Shown here: piece after piece, positions 1-13,400 of the stretch
How positions within the stretch are numbered: the first letter of the stretch is position 1
Layout: each line of letters begins with the position of its first letter
Assembly: GCA_950097015.1 (NCBI GenBank)
Contig: CATNEN010000003.1
Coordinates: 11,251,501 to 11,315,500 of the forward strand
DNA: 64,000 nucleotides
Reading direction: 5' to 3'
From: Macrostomum hystrix
Lineage: Eukaryota; Platyhelminthes; Macrostomidae
Notes under the pieces: generated by a model
What the model was told of the DNA's origin: nothing
What the model saw: the letters and a program-made list of their open reading frames with translations, nothing else
The model's database searches: none
Translations under genes and position numbers: made by a program

Positions 1-1158
1 GGTTATGTGGTATTAACTAAATATACTAATACATTAATTTATTCAGTTTGACCAATTTGAATATTAAAATCGTTTTAACAAATCATTCCTTGTCGATATT
101 TGTATGGGTTAGGCTATACAAGCCATACAAGGCACAGAATGGGTGATATTTTATTGGCAGTTAATGAAATGACCAAGGTTTGAGATTGCCCCATTGCCCA
201 GTTGACGAAATGACTAGGATCTAAAATTAGATAGGTAGGTCTATAGGCCTTAGCCCTTAGGCTTAGATAGCCTATTTTTCTTATCTTGACAGCTTGACAA
301 ATATTCGTTGAAATAAGTAGGCACACTAGCCTATAATAAGAATACTATAGGCCTAAAATAAGTGCTGCAACTAAGTCTTGTTTAATCAACATGCAAGCTT
401 TTCACCATATCATTGTGTGTATAATGTAAATAAACCAAGTTTATTTTTTGCTACATGGGGGTCTAGGACAAGAGGCACTGCAACAGCATTTGTGACTCTG
501 AATCCAGTCCATTTTTAGCAAAAACTACTTTGTCAACAACATTGTTAGACAACAAGTCATTAAGCAAGATTGTTTGACAACAATTTAGACAAATGTTCTA
601 ATTTTGCTATGAATAGTTGTCAAGCTAAATATTAAATGGCACTTTTTATCAAGTTCCATGGCTTGAGCTTTCACTGTATTGATAGCAAAGATTTGGTAGG
701 AAATACTATTGTTTCATTGTTAATTAATATGATTATATTATTGAGCCACCTATTTGTGTTGTAGGGCTCTTATTTGCAGTGACATTGGTATAGCTAGCAT
801 GGATTGTCCAATCATAACAATTTGTGTAAATTGGTAGCCTAAAAAGTTTAGATTGAAGAAGAAACAACTGATAACAATTTGACAGTTAGGTTAAAGGTTA
901 AGCTTTGTATCCCTAAAGTAGAAATTTTGGGTCTATGTAGTCTGCTCATGTACTCAGTGTATTTAACTAATCTGCATTAAAAATAATTTTTTCTAGTTTA
1001 AAGTTATCAGCACAATTTTCAACTTTATTAGAATAAGTGACATTTATCAAATAGCATCTAGAGCTTCTTTTTGAATTTGCAGAAATTCTGAAACAAAAAC
1101 AACTAAAAAAGTTCGTTGCCAAGGTTAAGACTAACATTTATACTGATCGCCCTCTAGT
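1..1158. other. AT-rich 5' flank of the listerin gene
   Basis: No reading frame, RNA gene or recognisable repeat is supported here. The stretch is AT-rich non-coding DNA that must include the promoter and 5' UTR of the listerin gene starting at 1159. No convincing TATA box or initiator stands out. Confidence 0.5.
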
Positions 1159-4100
1159 ATGGGCAAGAAGAATCAACAGCCGCGCACAAAGGGCAACGCC
1201 CGACCTTCTAGTAGCCAATCGGCTGCTGATTTTCTTCAACGCCAGCAGCAATCCTTGCTAGTGGGCTTTGATGGCACCGCTGCCACTAGTTCTGCTACCC
1301 CTGCCGCTGCATCTTTTGCTTCATTCGACACAGCAGGAGCTGCAGCAGCAGCAGTCTTAGATCCAGGCTTTTTGCCAGCCACTGAAGAAGCTGCTCAACA
1401 GTTGGACTCCGCCCTAGACTCTGAATTGCATTTCGCTCTACGTCGACTGACTAAACGCGACGCTGTTACTAAGCAGAAAGCGCTAAGCGACTTGCTCAGC
1501 CTGCTCAGTAATAGGCCGGATGAAGCTCTTGAGGCTACTCTGCCATTCTGGACTAGATTGTATGCCAGATTAGCGTTAGATAGTGATCGCCGGGTTCGTG
1601 AACTAGCCCAGCCAATCACAGGAGAGCTGGCTGCGCGCCTTAAGAAACGTTTTCCGCCTAATCTACTGCGCGAAACCCTGCCTTACTGGCTGATGTCTCA
1701 GGCTGATCCATCGGAGTCTGTGGCCAACGCTGCTAAGATGGCATTTCAGCGGGCTTTCAGCGAAGTCAAACGATGCTCAGCTGTTGTGTTTGCTTTTGAC
1801 AGAACCTTGCAGGTAAATTTACTAAGCACTAGAATAGGAAATACAATGATTCGGCTAGGATATATAATAATAATAAAATAATATTTGATGTGGTGGGCTG
1901 CGGGCAATGGCACATTATTTGGTGACACTAGACCCGCAGCCAGCGAGGAGATAATTCTGCCCATTTCGCTGACTCCTGAGCACACAGGCACACATATACC
2001 GTACGCGTGCACACACTCACGCAGGATGTGTACATCTGCCCTGAATTTCTCATCGTCAGGCAGTGTACACTTTCACTGTTCCTTGGAGGTTGGCCCTCAA
2101 GGGCGTAAATTGCACCACAAGCCCCCAAGCCTTCTCTCCGCGGCTGCGTCCCTAATAAATGTGGCCTCGCCGTGGAATCGAGCTCAGGGACCTTGGTGCG
2201 AGAGGCAAACGTGTTAGACCAGTCTGCCACACACCCCCTGCTGATTATACTAGTTTTACAGCTAGGTAAACTTAAGATTCAAACTCCTGACCTTTCCTTC
2301 AGTAGTCAAAAGCGCATCTGTTCAAATAAAGACAATTTTTTTTTCAACAGGTTGCCCTTGAAACGTTGGACACATCGGCGCCATTGAAACCTGCCGATGT
2401 CGGCCTTCTAGATTCTACTAATTGCGATTTCACTCGTTTAGTTTACACTTCACTTGGCTGTTTGCAATATCTATTGAACACTTTGACTGCCGCTTCGGAT
2501 CCGAGGCACCGCGTTGCCATGGTTACCGCTCTGTCCGGGCAGTCGGCATGGCGTTACTCGCCTCTATGCCAACAGTCGTCTCCGTTGGCAGCTGCTCATC
2601 TTCGCCTAGCAACCACCGTCTGTACAGTCTATCTACCATTGTCAACATCAACTGACACTGTTGAAGATACGGACGATCCCTATCTACAATCGCTGCGTCA
2701 ACTTATTGACAAAGTTGCCAAGGGTAACGCCGATCTGGCCATGACCAGTCTATGGTCTGAACAGCCCACGCTAGTACAATGCGGCCTAGACGCTTCGCTT
2801 AGTCTTGTTAGAGCTCGGCCGCAGCTGTGCTGGAATCAGCACGCTTTTCGCAAACGCTTCCTGCCACGTCTGCGAAGTTTTCTATCGGCCTCTGTTGTGT
2901 CAGCGTCGGCCGTGTTGGGTGGTCGCCTGCTCTATCCCAGCCTATTGCCATTGTTTAGCATTCTGCCTTTGGATCCTACTGTGGAGAAAGATCTAGACGA
3001 ACTAGTTGGATTGTTACTGTTGCTAGCAGATGCGACAGTATTTCAAAGTGTCATCGGTGCCAGCGGCAGTGGAAGCCATCTATTGTTGCTACCCTGCGCT
3101 GCTTTGATGGAATGCGGCCGCTATTTGGTCCAGCGCGCACTGGCTGCTTCTGCTGCTGCTGCTGTTGCTGATACGGCTGCTGATTCTGTGTCGTTGCAAA
3201 GTGCGGCAATTAATGCTCCTATGGAGCGTCTCATTAGATTGTTATGCAACGCGTGCAGTAAGGTTAGTAATTGCGTTGTGAGCTGTACTCAGTCCTGTCT
3301 GAAGCGTCTGAAAGACCCAGATCGATCATACCTGAAATCCTGAGTCTGTATTTTTTAAGCGCAACCTCTTACCGCGCAAGTGACGGTCGATTAACGACTA
3401 TCCTAAAAGACTAATAGATTTCGTCGAAAGTAAACCCCGCCGCTGCAACTCAATGCTCTTATATCGTAATGAGTGCCAAATTGGACCCCTCCAATTGACA
3501 TTAGTCAATAGTCTAATCGTCGCTCAAATTTACCTGCTACTATTACCTCTGGCTTAGTAAATTCTAAGTAATTGTCCGCTCATCCTGTTATAATTTCCTG
3601 TCTAGCGTCCATCTGCTCACAGCGCTAAGTTTTCAATCTGGTTTATATAGTGTTTGTTCGTTTATTGTGGTCGTACTAAAAGGCTTTTCGTAAGAAAAGT
3701 TGATCTTAGCTCCTATCTCGGTAAATATCAGCCCTTAAATTTCAACTTAGCAATACGCAAGCTTTACCGGGCCCTCTCACTTCCTCTCTCCCATGTTAAA
3801 CTCCGAGCGGTCCAGTACTCGAATCCGCTTCTCGTACTCAGCCTGAACGTACATACGTTAGTCTTAAATTACAATTTAATTGCATTGCAGATCCTCACTG
3901 ACAGTAATTTATCAAGTCTGGTTCCATGTGCGTCACTGAATTTACTACAGCTGCTGAGTTTGACAGCTAAATTTAGCAACTCCACTGTCGATATATATGA
4001 ATTGGCTATGACCGCTCTGTTGGACAGTTTGAGCAGTGGACTCTCCTCTGGTCAGCCAGTGACTTACGCTTTGGCTGCGCGTCAACTTCGACTAACTATG

Positions 4101-7100
4101 AGCATTAGTCGGTCTGAACTAGACTCACGCTTGAGATCTCTACTTGTCGTAGATGGTAGTAGCAATAATGCCAGTGGCGGTCGACTAGAAGCTAGTAATA
4201 TTGAATCTGCTGACAGTCAAGTAGGAGTTGATTTAGATTGGCCACCGGTGGTTTCCGATTGGCTGCCAACGGATGTTGCCATTAGATTAAGCAGTGTGTT
4301 TAAAACTGTGCCATTGGCTAGTGTAGCGTTTGGTTTAAGCGAATCGCAAAAATTAGACAATGTGCCTGCGAATTGGCTGACGGACATGCCGTCGCAACTG
4401 GCTGGTCCTTTGCTTAGCGCAATTATCACCGCCTTACCTATTGACACTGTCACCTCACTAGTCGATGCGCTGTCGCCCGATCAACTGTCCACTGCTGTTA
4501 CATATTGGCTCGCACCTTTGACTAGTAGGACTGACAAAAGTCCTGCCGCTTCTGCGCTTCTTCAAGGTTTAAAGCGTCGCCTTGATGCTTGGCTATCTGG
4601 CTTAGTAGAATCCGTGTTCTCGTCGTCACAAGGCTTGAATCAGCTGCGTCCGGCTCTTGATTTGATGTTTAAAGCGGAAAATATTGTTGACAATCCTAAG
4701 AATGAGCCGCAGTTAGCCTCATTGCGTCCGCGCCTATTTGATTTGTTAGTTAATCGCTGCGATAGCGAACTTGAAGATCGAGATGACGGAACCACAGCAG
4801 CTAAACAAGTTGGTAGCTTAGCTAAACGTTTGGCTAACCTGGCCGATTCACTGGCAGTCTATTTCAACACATCGCCAAATAATAATTTGTTAGAGCAACA
4901 AATGCAACGAGTTAATTGTCGATTGGCTCAATTGATTGTTCACAGTTTGGCTAACAATGGACTTGTTGATGAGGACTTTACTCGCGATGGAAATGAAATA
5001 GTGCCTTGGCCAAATGCTTTTAATACTGGCAGTGGAGATGCAGCCATCGAAGGAGTGAAAGCTCTAGCCTTGGCTGCTGCTGATAGTGAGATTGTCGCTT
5101 TGCGATTGGCTCCACTAGCTGAGTGCTTGCTGCAACTAGCCGATAGTGTCTGGCCAAGTGAATGGCTTTCGGAGATTGTTTACACTCTACTACCGTCTAC
5201 TTGGAATGATTATCTTGACTGGCTGCGTACATTAGGTCCTCCGGAGCTAACACTGCCAGCTGATCGAGCTATTGTCACCGGTAATAAAGCATCAGATTCT
5301 TCAGCATTTATCCGTCTGCAGTCGCTCGCCGCTTGTACTCTTCGTCCGAAGCTTCTAACCTTAGCTGGTCGCACAGGCCACGGGGACCTACTGCGACTCT
5401 GCTTGATGTGTTCGGCTTGGCTGTCTGATTCATTTGCCAGTTTAATAAATCAAAGACTTGGCACTGCAGAAGATAATGAGGACATTGTCGGCCTGTTTGA
5501 TCGCTGGTTGTTTAGCGAACCTACAGACGAAGATATTCGTAACGGTGTTGATGAAGATGGAGACATTGTTGTCCAGCTTCACTTGGCAGCGTTTATTAAA
5601 CGCAGTGGAGTTTACAGCGGCGGCTCTCTCACTGACGAACGTCTGCGTACTAGACTAGTGACTCTGGTCACCGCTCCGTCCGCTACGACGATTGACGCAC
5701 TTTTAGCTGCGGGTGGTCGTCAGTTCGAAGCTCTGGTAAGTTTTGGCTCTCTAATAAGTGATTATGGGTCCAATCCAAGAACAGATAATCCAAAAATATG
5801 ATAGCGGGCCGCACTGGGATGTGACATGGGAAAACGACACAGCATAGACAAGATAGGGTAGTGTATGGTTGGATTGGACCACGAGCAGAAGTGAAAACGG
5901 GATTGCTGACCTGTAGTTTAGATGGTTCTAATGACCACAGTGGTTTATATAGCATCCTTCCTTATTATTGTTATAATATTCGTAAAATTTTTAGAAAGCT
6001 CTTATCTTGCTTCTGTCAGTAGGTAATAAAAATATGCGTATTTTCTTTCAGGTTGCATTCGCGCCAGTTGTTCTAGACTATCTAACATCGAGCGACAATG
6101 CCAGCGATTCTAATACGCATCGCCTAGCCGAAGACACTGTCACTCGTCTGCTTTCTGGTCTAACGCGTGCGTCTGTAACAAGATCAACGCATTCCGACGT
6201 TAACAGTAGCCTACTATTTCGTCGAAATCTTAGATTAGCATCGGCTGTACTCTCCAGCGAACGTTACACGCACGAATGGACAGTTGTGCAATCGGTTTTA
6301 GATGCGAAAATCGCTTCAGATCCAGATTTTCTTGTTGACACTTGCGACGCCATGGTTGATAAAGACAGTGCTGGTCGAGTAGCGGATAATTGTGCCTTAC
6401 TAACTGCATTCTACTCCGTTGTATCTAGAGCCGATTTAACCAAATCCCAGTGGGATTTCGCGTTGTGCTCATTAGCAGCTTGGCTGGCCGCAGCGGCCTC
6501 TCTATCGGTGGATCAGCTGGCTCAATTGCCGGCCAGGCATCCAACTTGGCGTCTGCTGTGTAGAGCATGCCATCTAGCTAGCGAAGCTGCTAAACGATTG
6601 GCTGTTGGAAGTACCGTCAGTGGCTCCTCAACCGTAGCTCTGAGCAGTGTTAAAGCGGAATGGCTAGAATTCTTCTCTCCGCATCTGTTAGAGAGCGAAT
6701 TGGCTCTGTTTAATTTGATTGAAAATCTAGACGGATGCTCTAGGTGAGGCTCGATGAAGGTTTTTAAACACTTGTACTATTTACAGTAGAAAGACTACTT
6801 AGGAGTGTTTCAAACACCCGCTGCCTACTTCGCCATAGCTCCCAAACCGAACGACCGATTTTCGTGAAAGTCCACCAAATGGATCAAAGTTTTCCTATTT
6901 ACGACGAACTAACTTTCAAAGCCGTCGGACGTTAGCATCGTCGAGATATTCAACGATTCTTGACGAAGAACCTGGTGACAAGTATCAACATACTATAATC
7001 CACAATTATAGCCGAACATGTAGAGAAAAAATATGCCTATTTTGGTGGTTTTGTCCAACAGACTCACCCGACGGGAATTGTTAAATATCTCGATGGTGCC

Positions 7101-10071
7101 AAATCGTCGTTTTCGTTTTCTGGATTTTCATGCCCATTGGTTGAATATTTTCGGGTATACAATCCGGCTAATAAAAGTAATACAAATAAAAATAATATAA
7201 TTAAGCCAGACGTGCAGCCGAAAACGCTGCCGCAGGTATGGCGCATCTGAAGGCTGCGAACAGCTGTATAGTCCATGGACTGTGGGACGCCACACCTACC
7301 CTCAATTACTCAAGTTGATGCTGGTACCCATTTAACAGACTGGATGAAATGAAGCAATTTAAAATTAAGTGTTTTGCTAAAGCAGGGGTCAGCAAACTCC
7401 GGACCGCGTGCCAGACGCGGCCCTCGAAGCTCCCAAATCCGGCCCGTTTCCCCTTCTGACACCTACAGTATCCTACAGTATCTTTCCTTGGTCTCATCTC
7501 ACCGGCGTCTTATCTCTCCCCTGTCTCATCTATCCCGTGTCTTATCTCCCCCTGTCATCTATTCTCTATCTTATCTCTCCTCTATCTCATATCTCTACAG
7601 TAAATGCGGCCCGCTAGCTAATAAGTTTACCGTCCCTTGTGCTAAAGGATACAAATAGTTTCAGTAGGAATCGAACCCCTGACCTTAACGTCGTGAATCT
7701 AACTTTCTAACCAGTTGATAATCGATTGTTTTTTTCAATCGATTTTCACCCTCAGAGACAGCCTCCTGGCCCGTCTGTGCCTAGCTCTGTCGGCCTGCCC
7801 AGCTCCCGTTCTGCTGGCTCATCGATTCCCGCCGGAGCTTCACGCTGATGACGCTGCTCTGCTGTCTAGCGGCCTGACGCCTGCGCTGCAGACTCTGCTG
7901 AATCGAGCTAGCCGATTGGCTTTCGACGCCAACCAACCGGCGCCCGTGTCTGCCGCGTTTGCTCAGCTGATTGTGTCTGCGCTGCCTGCCGCAGCTGAAG
8001 GCATCGCTGCAGCCGTTGTGGCCAATGCTTCATCGACTGGGGCAGACTTTGAACAGGTTCGGGATTTAATACAAATTCTCTCAGTTTCAGACAGTCAGAT
8101 TGTCAGTTATTCTGGTCAGGTCAGCTGTCAGACAGTCGGGATGTCAGCTGTCAGACAGTCGGGGTGTCAGCTGTCAGACAGTCAGTGTGTCAGCTGTCAG
8201 ACAGTCAGGGTGTCAGCTGTCAGACAGTCAGTGTGTCAGCTGTCAGACAGCCAGGTTGTCAGCTGTCAGACAGTGTGTCAGCTGTCAGACAGTGTCAGCT
8301 GTCAGACAGTGTGTCAGCTGTCAGACAGGTTGTCAGCTGTCAGACAGTCAGGTTGTCAGCTGTCAGACAGTCAGGGTGTCAGCTGTTACATCACCCCGAT
8401 CAAACTGTGCAGGATGTCTCATCATCGGACGCCAGTGCAGCTGGTGCCACCGATGCCCTGGTGCCGCTCTGTCTCCGTCATCGGCTACGAAAATTCGCCG
8501 TGCCAGTCCCGGATCCGCTCTACTCTCGCCTCCTGGTAGCCGAACCCGTCAGTGGAGCCTCCTGGCTGACTCCGGCTGATGCTTGTCGCGTGTCTCGCCA
8601 GCTGTTGAACGGCCTGGCCCTGCTGCATCTGGTTCGCGTTGCTCAACCAGCTGAGCTCCGCGCTCGCCTAGCTGAATGGTTGAGCACAGGCGGCTATCTC
8701 AATCAGATGCTTCTCACTGCCTGTCCATTGCTACCTGCTAATCCTTCGGCTGGACCGCTTCAACCATTGGGACCGGAATGCGGGGCGGGTATTGGCTGGC
8801 GCTGTTGTCATGGCAACCAGGGCCTGGAAGCCTCCAGTCTAGCGTTGGACCTGCTGGTTCTAACTCTACGCCACCTGCCGGCGCTGTTTCGCAATTGGCG
8901 AGCCAGTCTAACGGATAGAAGATTGTCCAACTCTGTTGACAAGTATGTGAAACGTTGGATATCTCCCGCATTGTGCGACCTGGAACTGCGGCTAGTCCAG
9001 ACTTCGTCGGCTGCGTCTACTGCCGCCGATGGTGGCGCTGAAGCTCGCGAATTGACGGTGAAAGCTAGGCCGGCATCTCGCGAGATTGTGGCCTCCTATC
9101 AGGTGAGCTGTAAAATATTTTAAACCAAACCTAAACTAGATGCCGAGCCTAAAATATGAAAATGGTTGCAGGATACACTAGACCGTCAACCAGCGAGGTG
9201 GCAATTCTGCCCATTTCGCTGACTCCTGAGCACACACGCACACAGGTGTGTACATCCGCCTTGACTTTCTCATTGTCAGGCAGTGTACACTCTCACTGTG
9301 CCTTGGAGGTTGGTCATTATTAGCGTTAATTGCACAACAAGCCCCCAAGCCTTCTCTCCGCGGCTACGCCCTAAATAAATGTGTGGCGTCGCCGCGAAAT
9401 CGAGCTCGGGACCTATGTGCCCAGAATTTTGCCCAGTGTCTAGAGCGACGGGCTTACGACCGAGGGTGGTCCGGAGTTCGAATCTCAGCCCAATAGAGAC
9501 AGACTGTGTGTGTCCTTACTTACTTACCCAGTGCTTCAGTTCACCAAGCTGTACTGATAATCTTGGTGGTTGTAGTCCCCATAAGCACAGTCCATGGACT
9601 AAACAGCTCTGCATCTACTTACCTCTCTGGCTAAAAGTCCAATTTAAAAAACATTTTCTTGGAAAACTTCAGGTAACAGATGAGCACTCTGCCGAGCTGC
9701 TCATCACTCTGCCAGTCGATTATCCTCTCGGCCAGCCAACCGTAGAGATGGGTAAACGAGTCGGCATCCCTAGCAACGATTGGCGTCGTTGGCAACTACA
9801 AATGGCCGCCTTTTTGCGCAGCCAAAACGGCTCTTTGTTGGATGGCATCGATTTGTGGAAGCGAAATGTAGACAAGAAATTTGAAGGCATTGAAGACTGC
9901 ATGATCTGCTACAGCATACTGCACGGCTCTAATTATCGCCTACCTGATCTGCAGTGCCGGGTCTGTCGCAAACGCTTTCATCGGGCCTGTATGCGACAGT
10001 GGTTCGAGACCTCTCAGAATCCTACATGTCCATTGTGCAGGAATACATTTGACTTCATCACTCGATCTTGA
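1159..10071 (+). CDS. LTN1: E3 ubiquitin-protein ligase listerin, seven exons
   Basis: Listerin is the RING E3 ligase of the ribosome quality control complex. It ubiquitinates nascent chains stalled on 60S subunits. Exons read from the sequence are 1159-1812, 2351-3262, 3891-5735, 6052-6743, 7756-8056, 8413-9102 and 9673-10071. All junctions are GT-AG and keep frame, giving about 1830 aa against 1766 in human. The N-terminus (MGKKNQQPRTKGNARPSSS) and the following block with DRRVRE and LPYWLM match the listerin N-terminal domain. The middle is a Leu/Ala-rich HEAT-like solenoid. The last exon holds an RWD-like segment and a C-terminal RING-CH with ligands C1774, C1777, C1793, C1796, H1801, C1804, C1817 and C1820, all present. 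The donor at 3263 (GTTAGT) is atypical. Introns 1, 4 and 6 carry SINEs and intron 5 a minisatellite. I see nothing in introns 2 (3263-3890) or 3 beyond a short inverted repeat. No frameshift was found, so the gene looks intact. Confidence 0.93.
1875..2242 (-). repeat. tRNA-derived SINE, family A, in LTN1 intron 1
   Basis: This is a near-complete antisense copy. On the minus strand a tRNA-like head (A-box-like near 2225-2235, B-box-like sequence near 2172-2185) is followed by a body that recurs at 9.2, 14.1, 21.7, 29.7, 38.5, 51.1 and 54.6 kb. It ends in an AT-rich (ATT)n tail near 1865-1885. The head is typical of Pol III-transcribed SINEs. It lies wholly within an intron. Confidence 0.8.
5767..5880. 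repeat. 114-bp element with perfect 12-bp inverted ends in LTN1 intron 3
   Basis: GGTCCAATCCAA at 5767-5778 is matched by its exact reverse complement at 5869-5880. The interior is non-coding. The size and ends fit a tiny MITE or a stem-loop. No clear target-site duplication is visible and no second copy was found in the window. Confidence 0.4.
6798..7100. repeat. Dispersed repeat fragment in LTN1 intron 4
   Basis: Positions 6798-6880 are closely similar to 54208-54283, sharing the run GACCGATTTTCGTGAAA. Further on, CGTCGAGATATTCAA near 6940-6955 is shared with the TA-flanked MITE copies at 20.8, 30.17, 31.44 and 31.88 kb. This suggests an old relative or fragment of that family. The boundaries are uncertain. 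Confidence 0.45.
7190..7712 (-). repeat. SINE family B, interrupted by a hAT-like insertion
   Basis: This antisense copy matches the elements at 14.8-15.0 kb and 51.98-52.18 kb. The 3' portion (7200-7380) and the tRNA-like head (7648-7712, with an antisense B box GGAATCGAACCCC) are separated by a 257-bp insertion. The central block around 7320-7382 resembles, from memory, a sequence block found in SINEs of many animals. It lies in LTN1 intron 4. Confidence 0.65.
7383..7639. mobile_element. Non-autonomous hAT-like element with 8-bp target duplication
   Basis: The insertion begins CAGGGGTCAGCAAACTCCGG, which resembles hAT-superfamily termini. It ends in a degenerate inverted version (reverse complement CAAGGGACGGTAAACTT). 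It is flanked by the exact direct repeat TGCTAAAG at 7375-7382 and 7640-7647, the 8-bp duplication expected of hAT transposition. It has no transposase ORF. The interior is CT-rich with short imperfect repeats. It is nested inside a SINE, so it is the younger insertion. Confidence 0.7.
8083..8390 (+). repeat. Intronic minisatellite in LTN1 intron 5
   Basis: About 14 imperfect units are built on TCAGCTGTCAGACAG with variable extensions of 0-8 bases. The array fills most of the 356-bp intron 8057-8412 between the donor after CAG 8054-8056 and the acceptor at 8411-8412. Open frames across it are by-products of the repeat. Confidence 0.85.
9165..9610 (-). repeat. SINE A fragment followed by a SINE B-like fragment, LTN1 intron 6
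   Basis: 9165-9425 is an antisense family A copy broken within its tRNA-like head. From about 9430 a sense-oriented tRNA-like head follows, with GAGTTCGAATCTC as a B-box-like sequence near 9474-9486. Its tail shares a short run around TCCATGGACT with family B. The junction suggests one element inserted into or beside the other. Confidence 0.6.
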
Positions 10072-10244
10072 CCAGTTTGTCATAGTTTTTTTGGTGTCCA
10101 GGTTTTTTGTTTCGATGTGAAATCTTTTTACATTTTCTGCTGATGAAAAATAACTTGCCCTGATAATTCAAGATTCCTCCAGGGTGTGGTTAGATTTTCA
10201 TGTTATTTTCTTTTCTTAAAGTGTGTATTTTGAAACTTGAATAC

Positions 10245-10250
10245 AATAAA
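10245..10250 (+). terminator. Poly(A) signal for LTN1
   Basis: A canonical AATAAA lies 174 bp after the listerin stop codon and 5' of the satellite. This predicts that the LTN1 transcript ends before the array. Confidence 0.55.
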
Positions 10251-10427
10251 TCCTTTAAAAGAGAATTCAAAAATGAAGATCTGCTTAGAAATTGGCTAAC
10301 AATTATGTGCATTTTTTCAATTTTGTGTGTCAACTTGGAAAATGAGTTATGCCTCGAGTTTATAGTATTTATTATTTTAATTTGTTAATTAAGGCTTTGC
10401 TATTATAAATAGGCCGAAAATTTAATA

Positions 10428-13400
10428 TTGTGTGAAGAGGATGGCTGTGAATTGGGCTGAAAGTGTGTGAAGAGGATGGCTGTGAATTGGGCTGAAAGTG
10501 TGTGAAGAGGATGTCTGTGAATTGGGCTGAAAGTGTGTGAAGAGGATGGCTGTGAATTGGGTTGAAAGTCTGTGAAGAGGATGGCTGTGAATTGGACTGA
10601 AAGTTTGTGAAGAGGATGGCTGTGAATTGGGCTGAAAGTGTGTGAAGAGGATGGCTGTGAATTGGGTTGAAAGTCTGTGAAGAGGATGGCTGTGAATTGG
10701 ACTGAAAGTGTGTGAAGAGGATGGCTGTGAATTGGACTGAAAGTGTGTGAAGAGGATGTCTGTGAATTGGGCTGAAAGTGTGTGAATAGGATGGCTGTGA
10801 ATTGGGTTGAAAGTGTGTGAAGAGGATGGCTGTGAATTGGGCTGAAATTGTGTGAATAGGATGGCTGTGAATTGGGTTGAAAGTGTGTGATGAGGATGGC
10901 TTTGAATAGGATTCAAAGTGTGTGATGAGGATGGCTGTGAATTGGGTTGAAAGTGTGTGATGAGGATGGCTGTGAATAGGATTCAAAGTGTGTGATGAGG
11001 ATGGCTGTGAATAGGATTCAAAGTGTGTGATGAGGATGGCTGTGAATTGGGTTGAAAGTGTGTGAAGAGGATGGCTGTGAATAGGATTCAAAGTGTGTGA
11101 TGAGGATGGCTGTGAACAGGATTCAAAGTGTGTGATGAGGATGGCTGTGAATAGGATTCAAAGTGTGTGATGAGGATGGCTGTGAATAGGATTCAAAGTG
11201 TGTGATGAGGATGGCTGTGAATAGGATTCAAAGTGTGTGATGAGGATGGCTGTGAATAGGATTCAAAGTGTGTAAAGAGGATGGCTGTGAATAGGATTCA
11301 AAGTGTGTGAAGAGGATGGCTGTGAATTGGGTTGAAAGTGTGTGAAGAGGATGGCTGTGAATAGGATTCAAAGTGTGTGATGAGGATGGCTGTGAATAGG
11401 ATTCAAAGTGTGTGATGAGGATGGCTGTGAATAGGATTCAAAGTGTGTGAAGAGGATGGCTGTGAATAGGATTCAAAGTGTGTGAAGAGGATGGCTGTGA
11501 ATTGGGCTGAAATTGTGTGAATAGGATGGCTGTGAATTGGGTTGAAAGTGTGTGATGAGGATGGCTTTGAATAGGATTCAAAGTGTGTGATGAGGATGGC
11601 TGTGAACAGGATTCAAAGTGTGTGAAGAGGATGGCTGTGAATAGGATTCAAAGTGTGTGAAGAGGATGGCTGTGAATTGGGTTGAAAGTGTGTGAAGAGG
11701 ATGGCTGTGAATAGGATTCAAAGTGTGTGAAGAGGATGGCTGTGAATTGGGCTGAAATTGTGTGAATAGGATGGCTGTGAATTGGGTTGAAAGTGTGTGA
11801 TGAGGATGGCTTTGAATAGGATTCAAAGTGTGTGATGAGGATGGCTGTGAACAGGATTCAAAGTGTGTGATGAGGATGGCTGTGAATAGGATTCAAAGTG
11901 TGTGATGAGGATGGCTGTGAATAGGATTCAAAGTGTGTGATGAGGATGGCTGTGAATAGGATTCAAAGTGTGTGATGAGGATGGCTGTGAATAGGATTCA
12001 AAGTGTGTGAAGAGGATGGCTGTGAATAGGATTCAAAGTGTGTGAAGAGGATGGCTGTGAATTGGGCTGAAAGTGTGTGATGAGGATGGCTGTGAATAGG
12101 ATTCAAAGTGTGTGATGAGGATGGCTGTGAAAAGGATTCAAAGTGTGTGAAGAGGATGGCTGTGAATAGGATTCAAAGTGTGTGAAGAGGATGGCTGTGA
12201 ATTGGGTTGAAAGTGTGTGAAGAGGATGGCTGTGAATAGGATTCAAAGTGTGTGATGAGGATGGCTGTGAATAGGATTCAAAGTGTGTGATGAGGATGGC
12301 TGTGAATAGGATTCAAAGTGTGTGAAGAGGATGGCTGTGAATAGGATTCAAAGTGTGTGAAGAGGATGGCTGTGAATTGGGCTGAAATTGTGTGAATAGG
12401 ATGGCTGTGAATTGGGTTGAAAGTGTGTGATGAGGATGGCTTTGAATAGGATTCAAAGTGTGTGATGAGGATGGCTGTGAACAGGATTCAAAGTGTGTGA
12501 TGAGGATGGCTGTGAATAGGATTCAAAGTGTGTGATGAGGATGGCTGTGAATAGGATTCAAAGTGTGTGATGAGGATGGCTGTGAATAGGATTCAAAGTG
12601 TGTGAAGAGGATGGCTGTGAATAGGATTCAAAGTGTGTGAAGAGGATGGCTGTGAATTGGGTTGAAAGTGTGTGAAGAGGATGGCTGTGAATAGGATTCA
12701 AAGTGTGTGATGAGGATGGCTGTGAACAGGATTCAAAGTGTGTGATGAGGATGGCTGTGAATAGGATTCAAAGTGTGTGAAGAGGATGGCTGTGAATAGG
12801 ATTCAAAGTGTGTGATGAGGATGGCTGTGAATAGGATTCAAAGTGTGTGATGAGGATGGCTGTGAATAGGATTCAAAGTGTGTGATGAGGATGGCTGTGA
12901 ATAGGATTCAAAGTGTGTGATGAGGATGGCTGTGAATAGGATTCAAAGTGTGTGAAGAGGATGGCTGTGAATAGGATTCAAAGTGTGTGAAGAGGATGGC
13001 TGTGAATAGGATTCAAAGTGTGTGAAGAGGATGGCTGTGAATTGGGTTGAAAGTGTGTGAAGAGGATGGCTGTGAATAGGATTCAAAGTGTGTGATGAGG
13101 ATGGCTGTGAATAGGATTCAAAGTGTGTGAAGAGGATAGCTGTGAATAGGATTCAAAGTGTGTGAAGAGGATGGCTGTGAATAGGATTCAAAGTGTGTGA
13201 TGAGGATGGCTGTGAATAGGATTCAAAGTGTGTGAAGAGGATGGCTGTGAATAGGATTCAAAGTGTGTGAAGAGGATGGCTGTGAATAGGATTCAAAGTG
13301 TGTGATGAGGATGGCTGTGAATAGGATTCAAAGTGTGTGATGAGGATGGCTGTGAATAGGATTCAAAGTGTGTGATGAGGATGGCTGTGAATAGGATTCA

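Noticed and set aside
10372-11826. Minus-strand open frames of 164-239 codons
   Set aside because: They translate the 35-bp satellite, overlap one another in different frames and have no unique sequence.
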